From Phaeoceros laevis (lineage: Eukaryota; Anthocerotophyta; Anthocerotopsida; Notothyladales), in contig JBNGIQ010008575.1 of assembly GCA_049999765.1 (NCBI GenBank), positions 1-59,444 of the forward strand: a DNA stretch of 59,444 nucleotides. Direction: 5' to 3'. This document shows positions 31,485 through 43,878 of this stretch, piece after piece. A program made the translations under genes and the position numbers. The notes under the pieces were generated by a model. It saw nothing but the letters and a program-made list of their open reading frames with translations, ran no database searches and had not been told where the DNA came from. Every line of letters begins with the position of its first letter. The stretch's first letter is position 1.

Positions 31485-31974
31485 ATGGAGTCCAAGGATC
31501 AGCCTGAAAACAACAGTGACAATGAAAGAATGCTAGAAAACGAAGGAAGGCAAATCAGTGAAGGAGCTCGTCAAGGCTCCAGCCGAGGCTTGCAACCTTC
31601 ACTCTTCCCCACCGGTGCGGAAAAAGAAGATCAAAGGCGACCTTGTTGTGCAGAGGAGAGGTGCTGCAGGGCCTAAGGAGTCAAGACTGCCGGTAAGCTC
31701 CATCTTGGAACCTATTCATAACCTAGAGTCTCTCAAGAGACTAGAACATGAAATGGAGGAAAAGTGTGCGGATGAAAGCTTCCATGAAGTTGACATGGAA
31801 GATGGTGAGGATACAGTCTTTCAGGACTGCAACCCTCCTAAACTGGTGGATAATGTGCGCTACTTGGAGACTCCCCCTCTAACTCCAAAGATTGTCAAGC
31901 TCAATAACCTACTTAGCCAGGAAAAGGTCAGTGTAAATGTGCTTGTGGCCAGAATAACAGGGACGGGGGAATAA
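31485..31974 (+). pseudogene. Lys/Glu-rich ORF, probably LINE ORF1 C-terminal part
   Basis: ATG 31485 starts MESKDQPENNSDNERMLENE; after a one-base shift a 138-codon frame continues SSPPVRKKKIKGDLVVQRRG, ESLKRLEHEMEEKCADESFH and TPPLTPKIVKLNNLLSQEKV. It is charged and disordered, and lies about 0.8 kb before a LINE endonuclease sequence, as ORF1 does in plant L1 elements. Confidence 0.4.
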
Positions 31975-32095
31975 CTGCTTATCAACTCCCTAAACGAAGG
32001 ATTGGTCTTCATCAAGATGTCTGACAATCGAGCAAGTGGCATGATAGAGCAGGCCATGCAGCGACTGATGAGAGGAGGAGTAATGGGCCTTGACC

Positions 32096-32170
32096 CTGGT
32101 AGGTGTGTGTGCGTGTGTGTGTGTATTTGCGGAGGTTATCGGTCCCATTGAGGGTCCCCCCCTGCCCCAT
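32096..32170 (+). repeat. Short interspersed repeat, copy C (partial)
   Basis: GT run, TTGCGGAGGTTATCGGTCCC, ATTGAGGGTCCCCCCCTGCCC: diverged first half of the repeat. Confidence 0.6.
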
Positions 32171-32451
32171 CAAGGATGTACTGGAGGCCCCTTTGTCAAA
32201 GGTTCCGAATACAAGGTAAGGGGTAGGGGTCAGGGGTCAAGCTGGATCTGGTGGAAGCTCTGCATACATCTACTGTTAAGGAGAGGAACTGGATGGAAAG
32301 AGACGAAGCCCTTGAAGGGATTGTAAAGCAGGCTTGTGGGGGGATAAAAACCTGATGTTGAGGAGAACATGGGAGGAAGTTAACGAGATTGCTCTTGGCT
32401 TTCGAGATCTCTTTGACTCGCCCTCAGCCCAAAAGCAATCTGAGGATGTGA

Positions 32452-32600
32452 TGTGATGGTCATTTGAGGAGGTTAGACGGCCCCATAGAGGGTCCCCCCC
32501 TTGCCCTGGATTGGGCACCCGCAAGTGGACGGGTACAGTAGTATTTATTATCTTACTTAAGTGCCGCCGATCACCCATGGTGCTCGGATCACCCATAGCG
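32452..32600 (+). repeat. Short interspersed repeat, copy D
   Basis: Begins GTCATTTGAGGAGG, has the CCCATAGAGGGTCCCCCCC block, GGGCACCCGCAAGTGGACGG, and ends GCCGCCGATCACCCATGGTG. GTCATTTGAGGAGG recurs at 32604-32617 just after the copy. This copy lacks the GT run. Confidence 0.7.
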
Positions 32601-32789
32601 CTAGTCATTTGAGGAGGCACGAAGATCTCAGACAAATAGTCTCAGACTGGGTAACCGGCAGGGGAAGGCTTGCGGTCAAGGAAGGGATCCATGGCAGTGT
32701 GGTGGACAAAGTTTCCAAAAGGGATAAGAGGCCATGACCCTCCAAACTGTAAATCAAAGATGTTTACAAAAAAGAAAAAAGTATTTCTA

Positions 32790-33480
32790 TGATCGAGCCC
32801 AGCAGTTGCAAGTGGTGTCCTGGAATATTAGCGGAATGAATGGTGAAGGTAAATGGAGGAAGGTGAGCGATTTTTTTAATAATCAATGCATGTGGAATTT
32901 GATGTGCCTACAGGAAACCAAACTGATTGATAAAAGGCAAAGAGCAAAAAGAACCCCCTTTGTAGATGGATGCCTGGAGTGGCTGCCCTCCCTTGAGACA
33001 AGGGAGGTATACTAATAGCAGTCCACCCAGCTATCCAGATCCTAGATGACGAAGTGGGCTGGCCTGCCAAGAGAGGGGAACCTGACAGGACCTGGTTTTA
33101 GTGGCAAACTTTGCAAACAACAATGGGAGTGGTGGGGACATGCAATATTTATGGCGCCCCTCGGACATATGTTGGCAAAAAAGAGTTGTGAAAACGGCCA
33201 GAGAATGTCCTAGACCCCAACATAGAATAGATCTTATGCGGGGACTTCAATTTTCTTGAGCGGTCAACGGGCAAACTTGGTGTCCTCCCTGAGGAAGAGC
33301 TTACAGTTTCATTACAATGGCAGCAATTTAGAGACACCTTCCTACAAGTGGAGGATCCATGGCTAACCTTGCATGCCCTGTGTCTCCCGACTAGCTTTAA
33401 GTTTAGCATGACGAAGAGCAGGAGGGGGCAAGAAAATGCAGTCGCAGAATATATAGAGCATATGTGTAGAGTTTTCGAAT
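32790..33480 (+). pseudogene. LINE (L1-type) endonuclease domain fragment
   Basis: VVSWNISGMNGEGKWRKVSD, then LMCLQETKLIDKRQRAKR (catalytic Glu in QETK), and further on ILCGDFNFLERSTGKLGVLP (catalytic GDFN) identify an apurinic-like endonuclease of a plant LINE ORF2. Stops and shifts at about 33013 and 33200 break it. No reverse transcriptase follows; a repeat copy and a gypsy relic take over at about 33.5 kb. Confidence 0.75.
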
Positions 33481-33508
33481 AGGTTGGTCTCCCTACCAGG
33501 CCAATGAT

Positions 33509-33600
33509 AGTGTGTGTGTGTGTGTTTATATTTGAAGAGGTTGACACGGTCCCATAGAGGGTCCCCCGTTTGCCCACTTTAGTAGGCAGTTTGTGCCCAT
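33509..33600 (+). repeat. Short interspersed repeat, copy E (partial)
   Basis: GT run, TTTGAAGAGGTTGACACGGT, CCCATAGAGGGTCCCCCG. The second half is diverged. It marks the junction of the LINE and gypsy relics. Confidence 0.65.
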
Positions 33601-33639
33601 GCCCACTTTTGAGGGCAACCGATTAAGGACCACGATCCG

Positions 33640-34600
33640 GATGGCCACATCGAGCGCTATGTGGAGTATTGGAACAACCGGAGTGTTACCAGCGGAGAGA
33701 AATTAGCAAAAAGATTGACTTGAGGTTGAGGCTTGAAGCCGCACACTGGTACCAGAATGAGCTAAGTATTGTTGTTGCCAATGACTGAAAGGAGGTCGTG
33801 AAACGATTCTGCAACTATTTCAGATCGGCCGATTATAGGGATAAGATCAAAGGCCTCCTTTTCACATCACATCAATTTCCTGATGAATGTATCACAATGT
33901 TTGCAGCTAGGCTAAGGAAATACCAGACATTGCTTGAAAGGACAATTGATACTGACAAGCTGTTTGTGAAACGGATGTTTGTGGAGGGGATGAGGCGCGA
34001 ATACTTCGACCATCAAATGATGGATGCCGTCTTAATGAATGCTTGTTTGGAGATGGCGTTGGCCAGGAACCAAACCAGACACGGTGATGATGAAGAATTT
34101 CTTGCACGGGACATCAACAAGGTTGGTCGGAGCAAGGGCCCGAGCAATGGGACAGCCTACCTAACCAACCCACTCCGGGCAGCAGCCTAAGCAACTGGTG
34201 TTCTATGCTCAAGAGGAGAGAGCATCAAGTAGCAAGCCATGGTGGCACTCATCCTATGGGTGGGGCAATTTTTTGATCACGGGCCTTGGCCAAAAGAAGT
34301 GAACATGTCTCAGGTGCCGCCACCCACGATAGTGCACACAAGGGAGAAGCCCTAAGTATGGCCTGAGTACTATCCCTACCCTGCGGGACAGTGGCCACGT
34401 GGTGAGACTGAGCATGTGAATTACATATGTCAGCAGCAAGGGTACGGAGGGTACCAGAGCAACCACCAAAGGTAGAGAAGCTGTCGGATTTGTGAGCAGG
34501 ATGATCACAATACGTGGGTGTGCCACTAGATCACATGCCCAAAATGCTTCTAGCAAGGTCACACAGCCAGCAGGTGTCAAATGGCTTCGTCTGCATCTTC
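33640..34600 (+). pseudogene. Gag with two CCHC zinc knuckles (second gypsy relic)
   Basis: The 33798-34190 frame holds a retrotransposon Gag domain (FCNYFRSADYRDKIKGLLFT, DKLFVKRMFVEGMRREYFD). About 300 bp on, CRICEQDDHNTWVCH and CPKCFxQGHTASRC are tandem CCHC-type knuckles (34488-34578), each region crossed by a TAG. Gag binds and packages the element RNA. It is broken. Confidence 0.7.
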
Positions 34601-34653
34601 GAGGCTTCATCACGCATTGAGACTATTTCTCGCGTCATGAGCGTGAGTAGTAC

Positions 34654-35640
34654 ATGGATTACGGCCCACGCATTGAGAACATGGGGGCATGCATGCACAA
34701 TGCTCTTGAATCGTTTGGGCATGGGCCTCAGCATCTTGGGCCACCTAGGGAGTCATCGATTGAACGGTCACAACATGCTTGGGAGCGATCGAAGGCAACT
34801 TCCCAAGAGAGGGCTCAAGATATGAAGAAACAAGCTGCTGCTAGGGAGAAGATGGCCCAAGATCTGAGAGAGTTGAAAGCCAAAAGTCTAGGTGTAGTTC
34901 ATGTGAACAAGATCTCTCTGGAAGAGCAGAATGAACTCTTTTTCACGACCAAGCATCCCAGGGAGGAAGGGGATGCTGATGAAGAAGTTGCAACACCAGT
35001 AACTCAAAAAGTGAAGCCAGAGAAGCCTTTGCCTGATGTCATGATGGTGGATGTGCAGACTGAGGGGTCGAATGGCATGGTCGTCAACAAACCAAAGGTC
35101 AAGAAGGTGCGATGTCAAAGAGACAACCTGACTGCACCCATCTCGGTAGGCTTACTCAACAGTAGCAGACATGGGGTCATGAAAAGTGGACATGACCTTC
35201 TCACAACTATGTGTAGTAGCACCATCTTGCAGGAGAGAGTTGATAGTAGCTTTGTCCATCCGAGAGAAGAAGCCGAAGGAGGAAGGAAAAAACAGAAAAA
35301 AAGGCTGAAGAAGAGCTAGGCATTGTCAACACTGTCAAGAAGAAAAGGTCCTAGCCAACGCTAACCGCAAGGGTTCACCACCGAATTGTGCTAGTATGCG
35401 TTGTTGATGGAGGTTTTTCAACCAATGTCCTCAATGAGGACATGTTGGGTCCAATGGGGATCAAGAGACGGCTCATCAAGAAATGCAACACAAATTTTGT
35501 TGGACCGTGCAGCGAGCGATTGCGCATAGTAGGCAAGGTTGAGGGCATCTTTGTGTACATAGGAGGCGTAGGAGTACTCATGAATTCACAATCCTTCCTC
35601 TACGGAAGCAGGAATATCCAGTGTTGTTAAGGCAGCCTTG
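34654..35640 (+). pseudogene. Gag-pol linker and protease-like region (second gypsy relic)
   Basis: A 221-codon frame (34654-35319) is Lys/Glu/Arg-rich (RSKATSQERAQDMKKQAAAR) and disordered. Then the 35388 frame reads VCVVDGGFSTNVLNEDML, similar in layout to the DxGSxxN/S-VL-S-x-D-ML start of gypsy proteases but with DGG for DTG/DSG, so the catalytic triad looks atypical. Confidence 0.45.
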
Positions 35641-36299
35641 GTTGGAGGCTACTCAAGAGCATGCATGATTGGGATCCAGGCACCTTGACAATCGGTCTGC
35701 CAGATATGAGGGTCACAGTCCCTCTGCATGCAAACAGCGAGATGCCAGCGAGCCCTCGAGAAGTGGTTGCGTAGGGTACTCGGACCTTGCAAGAGGAAAC
35801 CGAGAGTGAGCACGACAAAGAGGAAGAGGAGGAAGAAACTTCGTAAAGTAGCGAATCCGACAGGTCGAATGACAAAGACGATGACGAAGAGAGAGCTTTT
35901 TTTTCCATCAGGGCTTCATCACAACGATTCTCGATGCACTGTAGAACCGCTCAGCCATAACAAACGGAACCAGCTCAAAATCCTCTGGACGGGCAACCAA
36001 ACTCGACCACTTGCACTATGGACTTTTTGCCGATTGCAGGCCATAAGCCACGGTTTCTCCCCAACTACTTTACTTCCTACGACTAATCATTATTTCCAAC
36101 GATCAATCCTTTGACCTTACCACACCCGTACAACCCATATGGCATCAGTCGTGGTCATGTTCTTTTTCAAAATGGCCGTCTATTTTCTGACTCCCAAAAA
36201 TGTGGGTAGGCTAATCTACGCTCCCACTTAATTAACCACCTGCATCCTCCATTTAATGACAACCGGTGAGTATGGCAACGACTAGATAGACCCTAAGGT

Positions 36300-37143
36300 A
36301 GAAATACAAGGCATTATCTCATCATTGTCACTGATTACTTTACACGCTAGATAGAGGCAATGGCTGTACGAGCGTGGAGTGGTGCACAGAGTGCTCATTT
36401 TCTGTTCAACAATATTTTCTCGGGGTTTGGTGTGCCATACACCCTAGTATCTGACCAGGGCTCAGAGTTTTGCAATGAGGTAGTGCGAGAGGTGAATGCA
36501 TTGTTCACAGTTAAGCATAGGTTTGCGACACGATATCACCCACAAACCAACGGTCTCGCCAAAAAGAACAACAACAGTTTGAAACTGTACATTGCAAAAC
36601 TACCTCATGCCTTCGAAGGGGAATGGATCAGCATGTTTGGAGCACTTTGGGCTTTCAAGATTAAGCATAAGAAAAGTTTGGGTTTTTCTCCGTTTAGCTT
36701 AGTCTGCGACACGGAGTGCAAGTTGCTCTCCCAAGTGGAGCAGGCCGCCTTAGAGTTTCAATTGTTCGAGAAGAGCATCCTTGAGGAGAAAAGAGCAACA
36801 AGGACGAGCACAACAGAAGGAGATGTTGGGGATCAGATGCAGTTGGCCAGGATTGAGGGTCTGTCCTAGTTGATAGAGATTCGTGACCAGGCGTTGGAGA
36901 CCCTGGACAAAGCTGAATCAAAGAGGAGGGAAGCCTTCGACCTTCACCATCGGAAGATCAATCTTAGAGAAGGGGATTTGGTGCTAAGGCTCAATATCAG
37001 AAGGTACAAAAAGAAGATGCTGGCGCAAAGTTTTTACCTTGCTGGGAGGGGCCGTTTCTTCTTAATACAATCCACCCTAATGGCTCTTGCTACAATTTTA
37101 GATGCCGTGACGTTTGCGCAGTTGCTAAGGGTCAACCTCATCT
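36300..37143 (+). pseudogene. Integrase of the second gypsy relic
   Basis: The core reads FTR..IEAMAVRAWSGAQSAH, FSGFGVPYTLVSDQGSEF (second catalytic Asp), RFATRYHPQTNGLAKKNNNS where the third catalytic residue, usually the Glu of VERxN, is Lys. The C-terminal part gives ALWAFKIKHKKSLGFSPFSL and, after a TAG near 36867, FDLHHRKINLREGDLVLRLN. The loss of the Glu would prevent strand transfer. Confidence 0.8.
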
Positions 37144-39299
37144 AATTGAAGAAATTGGACGCGTGAAGAGCCGGGATGCAGCTAACAGGGAACTTTTACA
37201 AGCTGCAGGTGAAGATTAAGGGCCAAGGAGCGCGGGCACTCGTCATTGGACGTCACTGTGCTGTGTGACGATAGGAGCGTTGGGAGCATTTAGGCTCTGC
37301 GTGGGGATGTGATGAGTGGAGTCTGGGATGGGGGACCTATTGAGCGAAAGAATGCAGACTTTAGTGCTGACCCAGGGGGACTCTCAAGAGCAAGTGGGAG
37401 AGTAAATTGTGTACTCCCGTTTATCAGGAGTGGAAGCCGAAGCACTCCACGATTTCAGGTAGTTAAGGGTGTTCCTCAAATTCGTGAAAGGACATCATGC
37501 TAAGTGTCCTATTGAAGAAGTCCTATCCAACCCTTACGCAAGATTTTTTCAAGCTTCTAGGCATGGATAGTTGGAGTTGGACCTCCTAGTGTGAAGGCGC
37601 CTTCTGTAAGGTTGATTGTCACCTTTTTATGCATTTTTTAGAGGGTGGCGTTCATTCTTGCTATAAAGACTTTGATGTAGTAAGGCCAAAGTCTGTGTTG
37701 GAGCTCAATGCATGGTTGAGCGTGACCCGAGAGGGAGACATGCACAAGTCGGTGAGAGGATGGCCCCAAGTGTTGTGGCCCTTGCTTGTCTGTATCCAAA
37801 AGAATGCAACGGTTTGGGGAGCCGAGGAGCGGAACGCCTGGGAAGAGGTCACGGAGCAGTTAAGTGGCCTTGGCCAACGCGTGCCTCAGCATCATGTTAT
37901 TGGCTACAAGGGAAAGATCTTGGTCAAGTTCATTATGGACTTGTCATCCCAAGAGAGGCTCCGGGCGTTGCAGCAAGGTCACGGCCCCGATTGCGCAAGT
38001 GGAGTCGCGAGAGGGGAGCTGTTTGAGATGAGACCTTCGAGCCTGCAAGAGACATGCTCTCAAGTGAGTTTGCGCCGACTAGCAGGGCGTCAAACCTTGG
38101 GCTGTCTGAGAGTTCTAAGCAAGCCACCTAGCCCTTATGGCGAAGGGTTGGCTTGAGGCTGTTTTCTTGAGCGTGCAGGGCAAGTGCTTATAGCAGCCTG
38201 CGAGTGTGTTTGAGTTGATAAGTTAATCTACTCCCATTTTTATTTAGCAGTGGACAGGGGATTTGGGGTTGCGCCCCGGGGGACATCGTGTTAGATAAAA
38301 TGTCGGCAGAGCAGATACAAGTGAGTTATTTTGCAATAAGTGGGTAAGCTTATCTGAATGGGAAAGTAGCGATGTAGGCTAGTTGGAGGGTGGTAGCGTT
38401 TGCAAGGCTAGCTAGCTCCTTGGCCCCGCTTAAAGAGTGGAGCCAAAGAACCCATGATGGGATTTGGACTACTTGTAGCTAAGATGGCTTTGTACTCAAG
38501 GCGGACTTGTTAAGGCATGAGCCCGTTTCGTCCTGTGATTCTTCCGTCACTTGTGCTGAGTGTGTTTTTCCTGAAAGGCTTATTGGTTCCTTGTTGGCCC
38601 CATTGCCATGACCAGTTGGGTGCCCACGCTTTTGGGATGCATTTCCTTGGACTGATGTGCGACACTTTTACCTGTTGTCAACAACCATGAGTGAGAAGTC
38701 GTTGGCAGGCACGATGTACTATTTGCCTCCCTTGTTCAGGTTACCAGCTACAGAAAGCCATGCTGCATTCTTGCTCGTGGCATCGTTTGGGCCCATTTAC
38801 GGTTCCCCTGCTCCTCTCAAATTATTTCTTGGTGCATTTATTTATCCTTGCCATACTTAGATTAATGCTGGCATAGGATTTATCAGCTATTTATTGTACA
38901 CTGGTCTGCCCTGGTTGGCTAGTTGCGCAGGAAGGATTAGCAACCGGTACTCTGCATAGTAGTATGTTATTTTTACGGGCTCAAATTTAATCAACCGGTC
39001 AAAACTTACACTTCCTACCTAGTCGGTTATAGCTACTGGCTAAAAAACTCTCTTCCGGCGGTAGTCTAGGTCGAGCCGGCGCGTCTTACACTGTTTGCCG
39101 GTTCCTCTTGAGCAACTGTGAAACACCCCACTCCTCTCAGCTCGGATTGCCGCCAGTTTGGGACGGAGCGGGGCGGTGTGAACACACCACTCGTTGTAGG
39201 GTGGGCTGTGTGAACGCATGAGAGCCTTACGAGGCGGTGTGGGGTCCTAGAGCCGACCAGTCCTACGATTAGGGGGTGTGAACAAAGTGTGCAGCAGGC
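37144..39299. other. No confident gene; one unrecognised frame and upstream region of the PPR gene
   Basis: A 175-codon frame (37629-38156) contains SVRGWPQVLWPLLVCIQKNA and GYKGKILVKFIMDLSSQERL; I do not recognise it and it may be retroelement leftovers. From about 39000 the sequence would hold the promoter and 5' leader of the PPR gene; the segment 39150-39290 repeats GGCGGTGTG motifs. No TATA box is clear. Confidence 0.4.
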
Positions 39300-42200
39300 A
39301 TGTCCAGTGCTGCGCTCGCATTCCTCGCGTACCTACAGGTAGCTGCACCTGCGGCTGCGTCTTCAGTGTCATCTGCTTCAATTACTTCAACTGCTTCTGG
39401 CGGCAGTTTCACTTATGAACGGGCTTCCCCTTGTCTGCGTTGGCCTCAGGAAGACCCGAGCTATAGACATAGTCCACCTCCCACCTCCCTCAGCTGTAAC
39501 GATGGGGACGCGAGTCCGAATCAGTGGAGCTCTTCTAGAGAGTACATCAATGTAGAAGCTGAATCGGAGTCTCACAGCAGTGCCTTCAGTTTTACTGATA
39601 CCTACAAGCGCAGCCGCAGCAGCATTGATGGGAAGCGGTACAGATCCAAAAAGGCTGTTGCAATGTTGGGAGAACAGAATTCACGGGTCATGTCGAAGCT
39701 AGCCCTGGTGAAGGCTAAGGACTGGGCGCAAAGGGTTGCGCGCCTGACCGACGCAATTTGCGCCTTGGATCCAGGTCTCTTTGTGGCTGACATTTTGGAT
39801 GCATGGACGGAACAACTTCATCCTACCGATCTGTGCTTTGTGGTCAAGAATGTCGGGCAGACACATTGGCAGCGAGCTTTGGAGGTCTACGAGTGGCTGA
39901 ACTTGCGGCGCTGGTATTCTCCTAATCCGCGTATGCTTGCCACCATCGTTGGTGTGCTGGGCAGGGCCAAGCAAGTTGCCCTCGCAGATGAATTGTATGT
40001 CCGAGCACAACCTGAGATTGGCGACTGTGTGCAAGTCTACAACTCTATAATGAGTGCACACGCACGTCAGGGTGACTGGGCCAGGGTGGAGCAAATTTTT
40101 GAACAGATGCAGGAAAGCCAGGTTCAACCTGACTTGATCACCTTCAACATCAAGGCGAACGCCCAAATAAAAGCCGGTCTGCAGCCTGGCAGTTCAATGT
40201 TTCTGCTGCAGGAGATCATTGATGCGGGCCTGCGTCCTGACATCATCACGTACAACACGCTCATTAGTGCTTGCACCAATAACCATTGCTGGCAGGATGG
40301 CCTAGAGGTCTTCAGACACATGAGAAATCACAGATGCGTTCCGGACATTTGGACCTATAATGCCCTCATCACTGTTTTTGGCAGAGCTGGGATGGTAGAT
40401 TTAGCGGAAGAGTATTTCAAGACCATGCAGCTCAATGGATTTGCTCCCGACGCTGTCACCTACAACGCAGCATTAGCTGCATTTGCTAGAACTGCAAGGG
40501 TCGATAAGGTGGAGGGGATAAGGATGCAGATGGCAGCTGCAGGATGCACGGAAGACGAAGTCACTTTTAATACCCTTATGCATATGTATGGCAAGTTGGG
40601 TTCTCCTGATAGAGCCCTGGAGATTTACGAGGATATGAAAGCACGTACATGCCGGCCTGATGCCATCACATTCACTGTCCTCATCGATGCCCTCGGTAAA
40701 GCTGGACTAGTTGGAGAAGCTGAACGTGTATTTCACGAGATGGAGCAGGCTGAAGTTAGGCCCTCTCTACAGACGTTCACTGCACTTACATGTGCGTACG
40801 CCAAGGCAGGTTTGCTGAAACAAGCTGAGAAGATGTATGATTCCATGCAGAGGGCTGGCATTTCAGCAGATCACCTTGCTAACTCTGTTATGGTGGATGT
40901 ATTTCACAAGGCTGGGCTGACCTGGAGAGCAGTATCAGCTTTTCAGAGTCTGTTGCAGTCAGGGTACACACCTTCGCTACCCACGTGCTCTGTAATGCTC
41001 CGAGTATATGCGAAAGAAGGCATGGACGAGGACCTCAGACAGCTAGCCCAAGACATGACAACTATGGGGTTTGACACAGCCTTGCTGTCTTCCAGCTTTG
41101 CCCAGGCAGGGCTTTACGATGCAGCGTCAGCAGCTCTAAAAAGCTGCATATTATGTGGTCAAAACATTGATAGGGACGTTATAGATTGTGTGCTTCAATC
41201 TTTCGGTGCAGCTGACAGATATGTAGAAGCCTGCTCATTTGTACATTCGCTTTACAGCTCTGGGGTGCAGCCTGAAGTTAGCTGGCTGCAAGAGGAGTTG
41301 ATAGTGATGCTTGCAAAGTCGGAAAAGCTTGAAGAAGCTAGAGTGGAATTTGATCGTGTTACAGAGCATGGCTTCGAACAAACAACAGGCATGTACAGGG
41401 CTCTCATAGTTTTCTATGAACAAGCAGGGTTGGCAGATAAATGTGTGCAGTTGTTTGAGTGCATGCAGTCTTCACCAATGCAGACAGATGAAAGGTGCTG
41501 TAAGAGTGCTATTTTAGCTTACTGCAGACTTGGCACTCCTGAGCTTGGTTACAAGCTTCAGCAGGAGTTCAAATCTGTGTTTGATGGACTGGGCGACTCT
41601 AGTGTCTACACGCCAATCATTGAGGCATTTGGTAAGGGACAACTTTGGGAACTTGCCGAGAAGTGCTTCAGAGAGCTGCATCAAAATGCTTCCCGCATTT
41701 GTACGAAATCTTTGAATGCCCTCCTTTTTGCTTATGCTGAGTCCCGGCAGTATACTCTATTAAGGGAAACTTTCTATGCGATGGGTGCTCAGGGCGTTAC
41801 AGTGTCGGATATTTCATCTTCCTTCGTGCTGGAAGCCCTTAGCTCAGAGGAGGTATCACAGGACTCACTAGAGCAGCCTCAGGTAGTCAAGGAGCTTCCA
41901 GTTTCTCCCAACAAGAATACTTATATCGTTATGTTGACTGCCTTATGCAAGGAAGGTGATGTTGCAGAAGCAAAGAAGGTATATGAACAAATGAAGCAGG
42001 CAGGGTTTGTCCCGCAGCTTCAAGTGTTTGCTTTACTTGCAGGCCTATTTGCGAAGAATGGTGATGTTGAAAATGCTGAAAACCTGTTAAGCGAGATGGG
42101 GGAGTCAGGATGCTCGCCTGATGTAGTTGTCAACAACGCAATGATAAGCATGTACAGTAAGTTGGGAAAGTATAAACTGGCGTCAGAAGTGTATAAAGAC

Positions 42201-43688
42201 ATGCTGATTTCAGGTTGTGCTCCGAATGTCGTGACGTATAACATACTGATAAATCTTTACAGCAGGCACCAGATGGTCACAGAGGCTTACGTGATGTTCC
42301 AAGAAATGTTGAAGGCTGGTTTTAAGCCAGATGTCACAACCTACACCACACTCATAAGCGGCTACGGAAGTGCTCTAATGTGGGAGGCTTGTGAGGCATT
42401 GTTGAAGGAAATGCAGGAAGCCGGATGTGAGCCGAATGCGACCACATACCATGCTCTCATGAACGCCTACAGACGAGTTGGAATGCACGAAGCTGCCGAG
42501 AACACTATCGAGGAGATGAGGAACGCTGGCTTTGAGCCAACTGTAGCTGCGCTGCACATGTTGATGGATTCATATGGAAAAGGTGGGCGGCCAGAGTTAG
42601 CGGATCAGATGATGGAAAAGCTCCGAGAAACAGGGGTGAGCCCTACAGTGGAGCAATACACTGCGTTGATTGACGCTTACTTAAAGGAAGAAAGCTATGA
42701 ACTCGCTGCTAAGAGATTGAAGGAAATGAAGGAGTCAGGACTTACTCCAAATTATGTGACTTTCACCTGCATTGTTGGTGCCGCAAGTCGATGTGCAAAA
42801 CGAATTGATATGCTCAAGCTTCTAGCAGCAATGCGGGATGTTGGTTTTCCTCTTCCATTTCATCTGCTGACTGGTAAGGAAAAGGTGATGGCCGATGTGG
42901 AAAAGCTATTTGTAGAACTACGCATTCTGGGGCCCGCAGCTGGTCTAGGCTTGGTGAATGTGATTGAGGACCTCCTGTGGGCCTTTCAGAGAAGGGCAAC
43001 AGCTGCTGATGTGTATCACCTGGCTGTTAAAACGCGGATATACCCTGATGACCTGACGCAAGTTGAAACTGGAAAATGGGGGGCAGATCTACGAAGACTC
43101 TCAGCTGGGGCCGCAGTATTGGTATTGTCCTTATGGCTTAGTCAAATGCAAGAGGCGTCATTGGTGGGGTGTCCGGAATCCTCAAAGTCTGTGCTGTTGG
43201 TCACCGGTAGGAACAGAAACGACAACCGTGCATCGTTGAGTAAGACGTTGAAGGCCCACCTGTGGGAAATGGGTTCTCCGTTTTTGGTATCGAAGACAAG
43301 GGAGGGGATATTGATTGCTAAAGGACACTCTCTCCTGCACTAGTTGAGAGATTCTCCTCTATGCATGGGCCTAGGGCTGCAGGATACAGCCGTGGTGCCA
43401 CCTCTGAATTCTATGGAAATGTACAACGGAGCTTGGATGAACAGGAAAATGGTTCCCATTATGCAACAGATTGAGGAGAGCATGGGAGAAATCCGGCCGC
43501 AGAAATATTCCAGGATAGCCCGTATAGAGGATGACAACAGAACCAGCTTCATTGCGGCTGACATTCAACACCACGCGGAAAAGGTTGAGAAGGACAAGCG
43601 TCGCCAGATCGACAAGAAAAAGGCGGTGCCTCGGAGAAGAAAGAAGCTTCTTTTCACACAGCTGAAGGCCCTGCCCATGAGGCGTTAG
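39300..43688 (+). CDS. EMB1270: Chloroplast PPR-SMR protein, EMB1270/At3g18110 homologue, with an in-frame TAG
   Basis: ATG 39300 opens 1347 codons to TAG 43341-43343; the same frame then runs 114 further codons to 43688. The N-terminus is Ser/Ala/Thr-rich, as a chloroplast transit peptide. P-class PPR motifs follow from about residue 215 to 1200 (for example DIITYNTLISACTNNHCWQD and PDVTTYTTLISGYGSALMWE), then an SMR-like region at about 1255-1345 (LWLSQMQEASLVGCPESSKS, LWEMGSPFLVSKTREG). Arabidopsis EMB1270 (about 1440 residues) also continues after this point, with HSLKMWLKDSPFC aligned to HSLLH-TAG-LRDSPLC here, and downstream PxKxSRxA and Lys-rich tail are kept. So TAG replaces a Trp codon. 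The Arabidopsis protein helps splice chloroplast group II introns. The gene is uninterrupted by introns. Confidence 0.9.
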
Positions 43689-43878
43689 CGGAAGTGTGGT
43701 ACTGCATGGACCGCTGGTCCGGGCCAGGGTGGCTGGACCTAATCTGGTGGATTGAGTCGGGAGGCGTGCGTTCGTGCGCTAGCGCGTTCTCAAGCTTCTT
43801 CTTCCTAGCTCCGCTGAAGATGGTGCTCCGTGACTTGTAACGAGGCACACCAGCCGGTACCGCCAAACATCGAGGACC

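Larger units (their letters stand above)
33600..37143 (+). mobile_element. Second Ty3/gypsy relic lacking reverse transcriptase
   Basis: Gag, CCHC knuckles, a protease-like region and an integrase are recognisable in order on the plus strand, but no reverse transcriptase or RNase H motif lies between about 35640 and 36300, so the centre is deleted. No LTR pair was identified. It is a different family from the methyltransferase element. Confidence 0.7.

Noticed and set aside
39387-43099. Several minus-strand open frames within the PPR gene
   Set aside because: They are shadows of the plus-strand PPR coding sequence and show no domain.
43320-43343. Intron removing the TAG at 43341 (CTCTCTCCTGCACTAG looks like an acceptor)
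   Set aside because: The codons just before the TAG are conserved with Arabidopsis EMB1270, so they are exonic.
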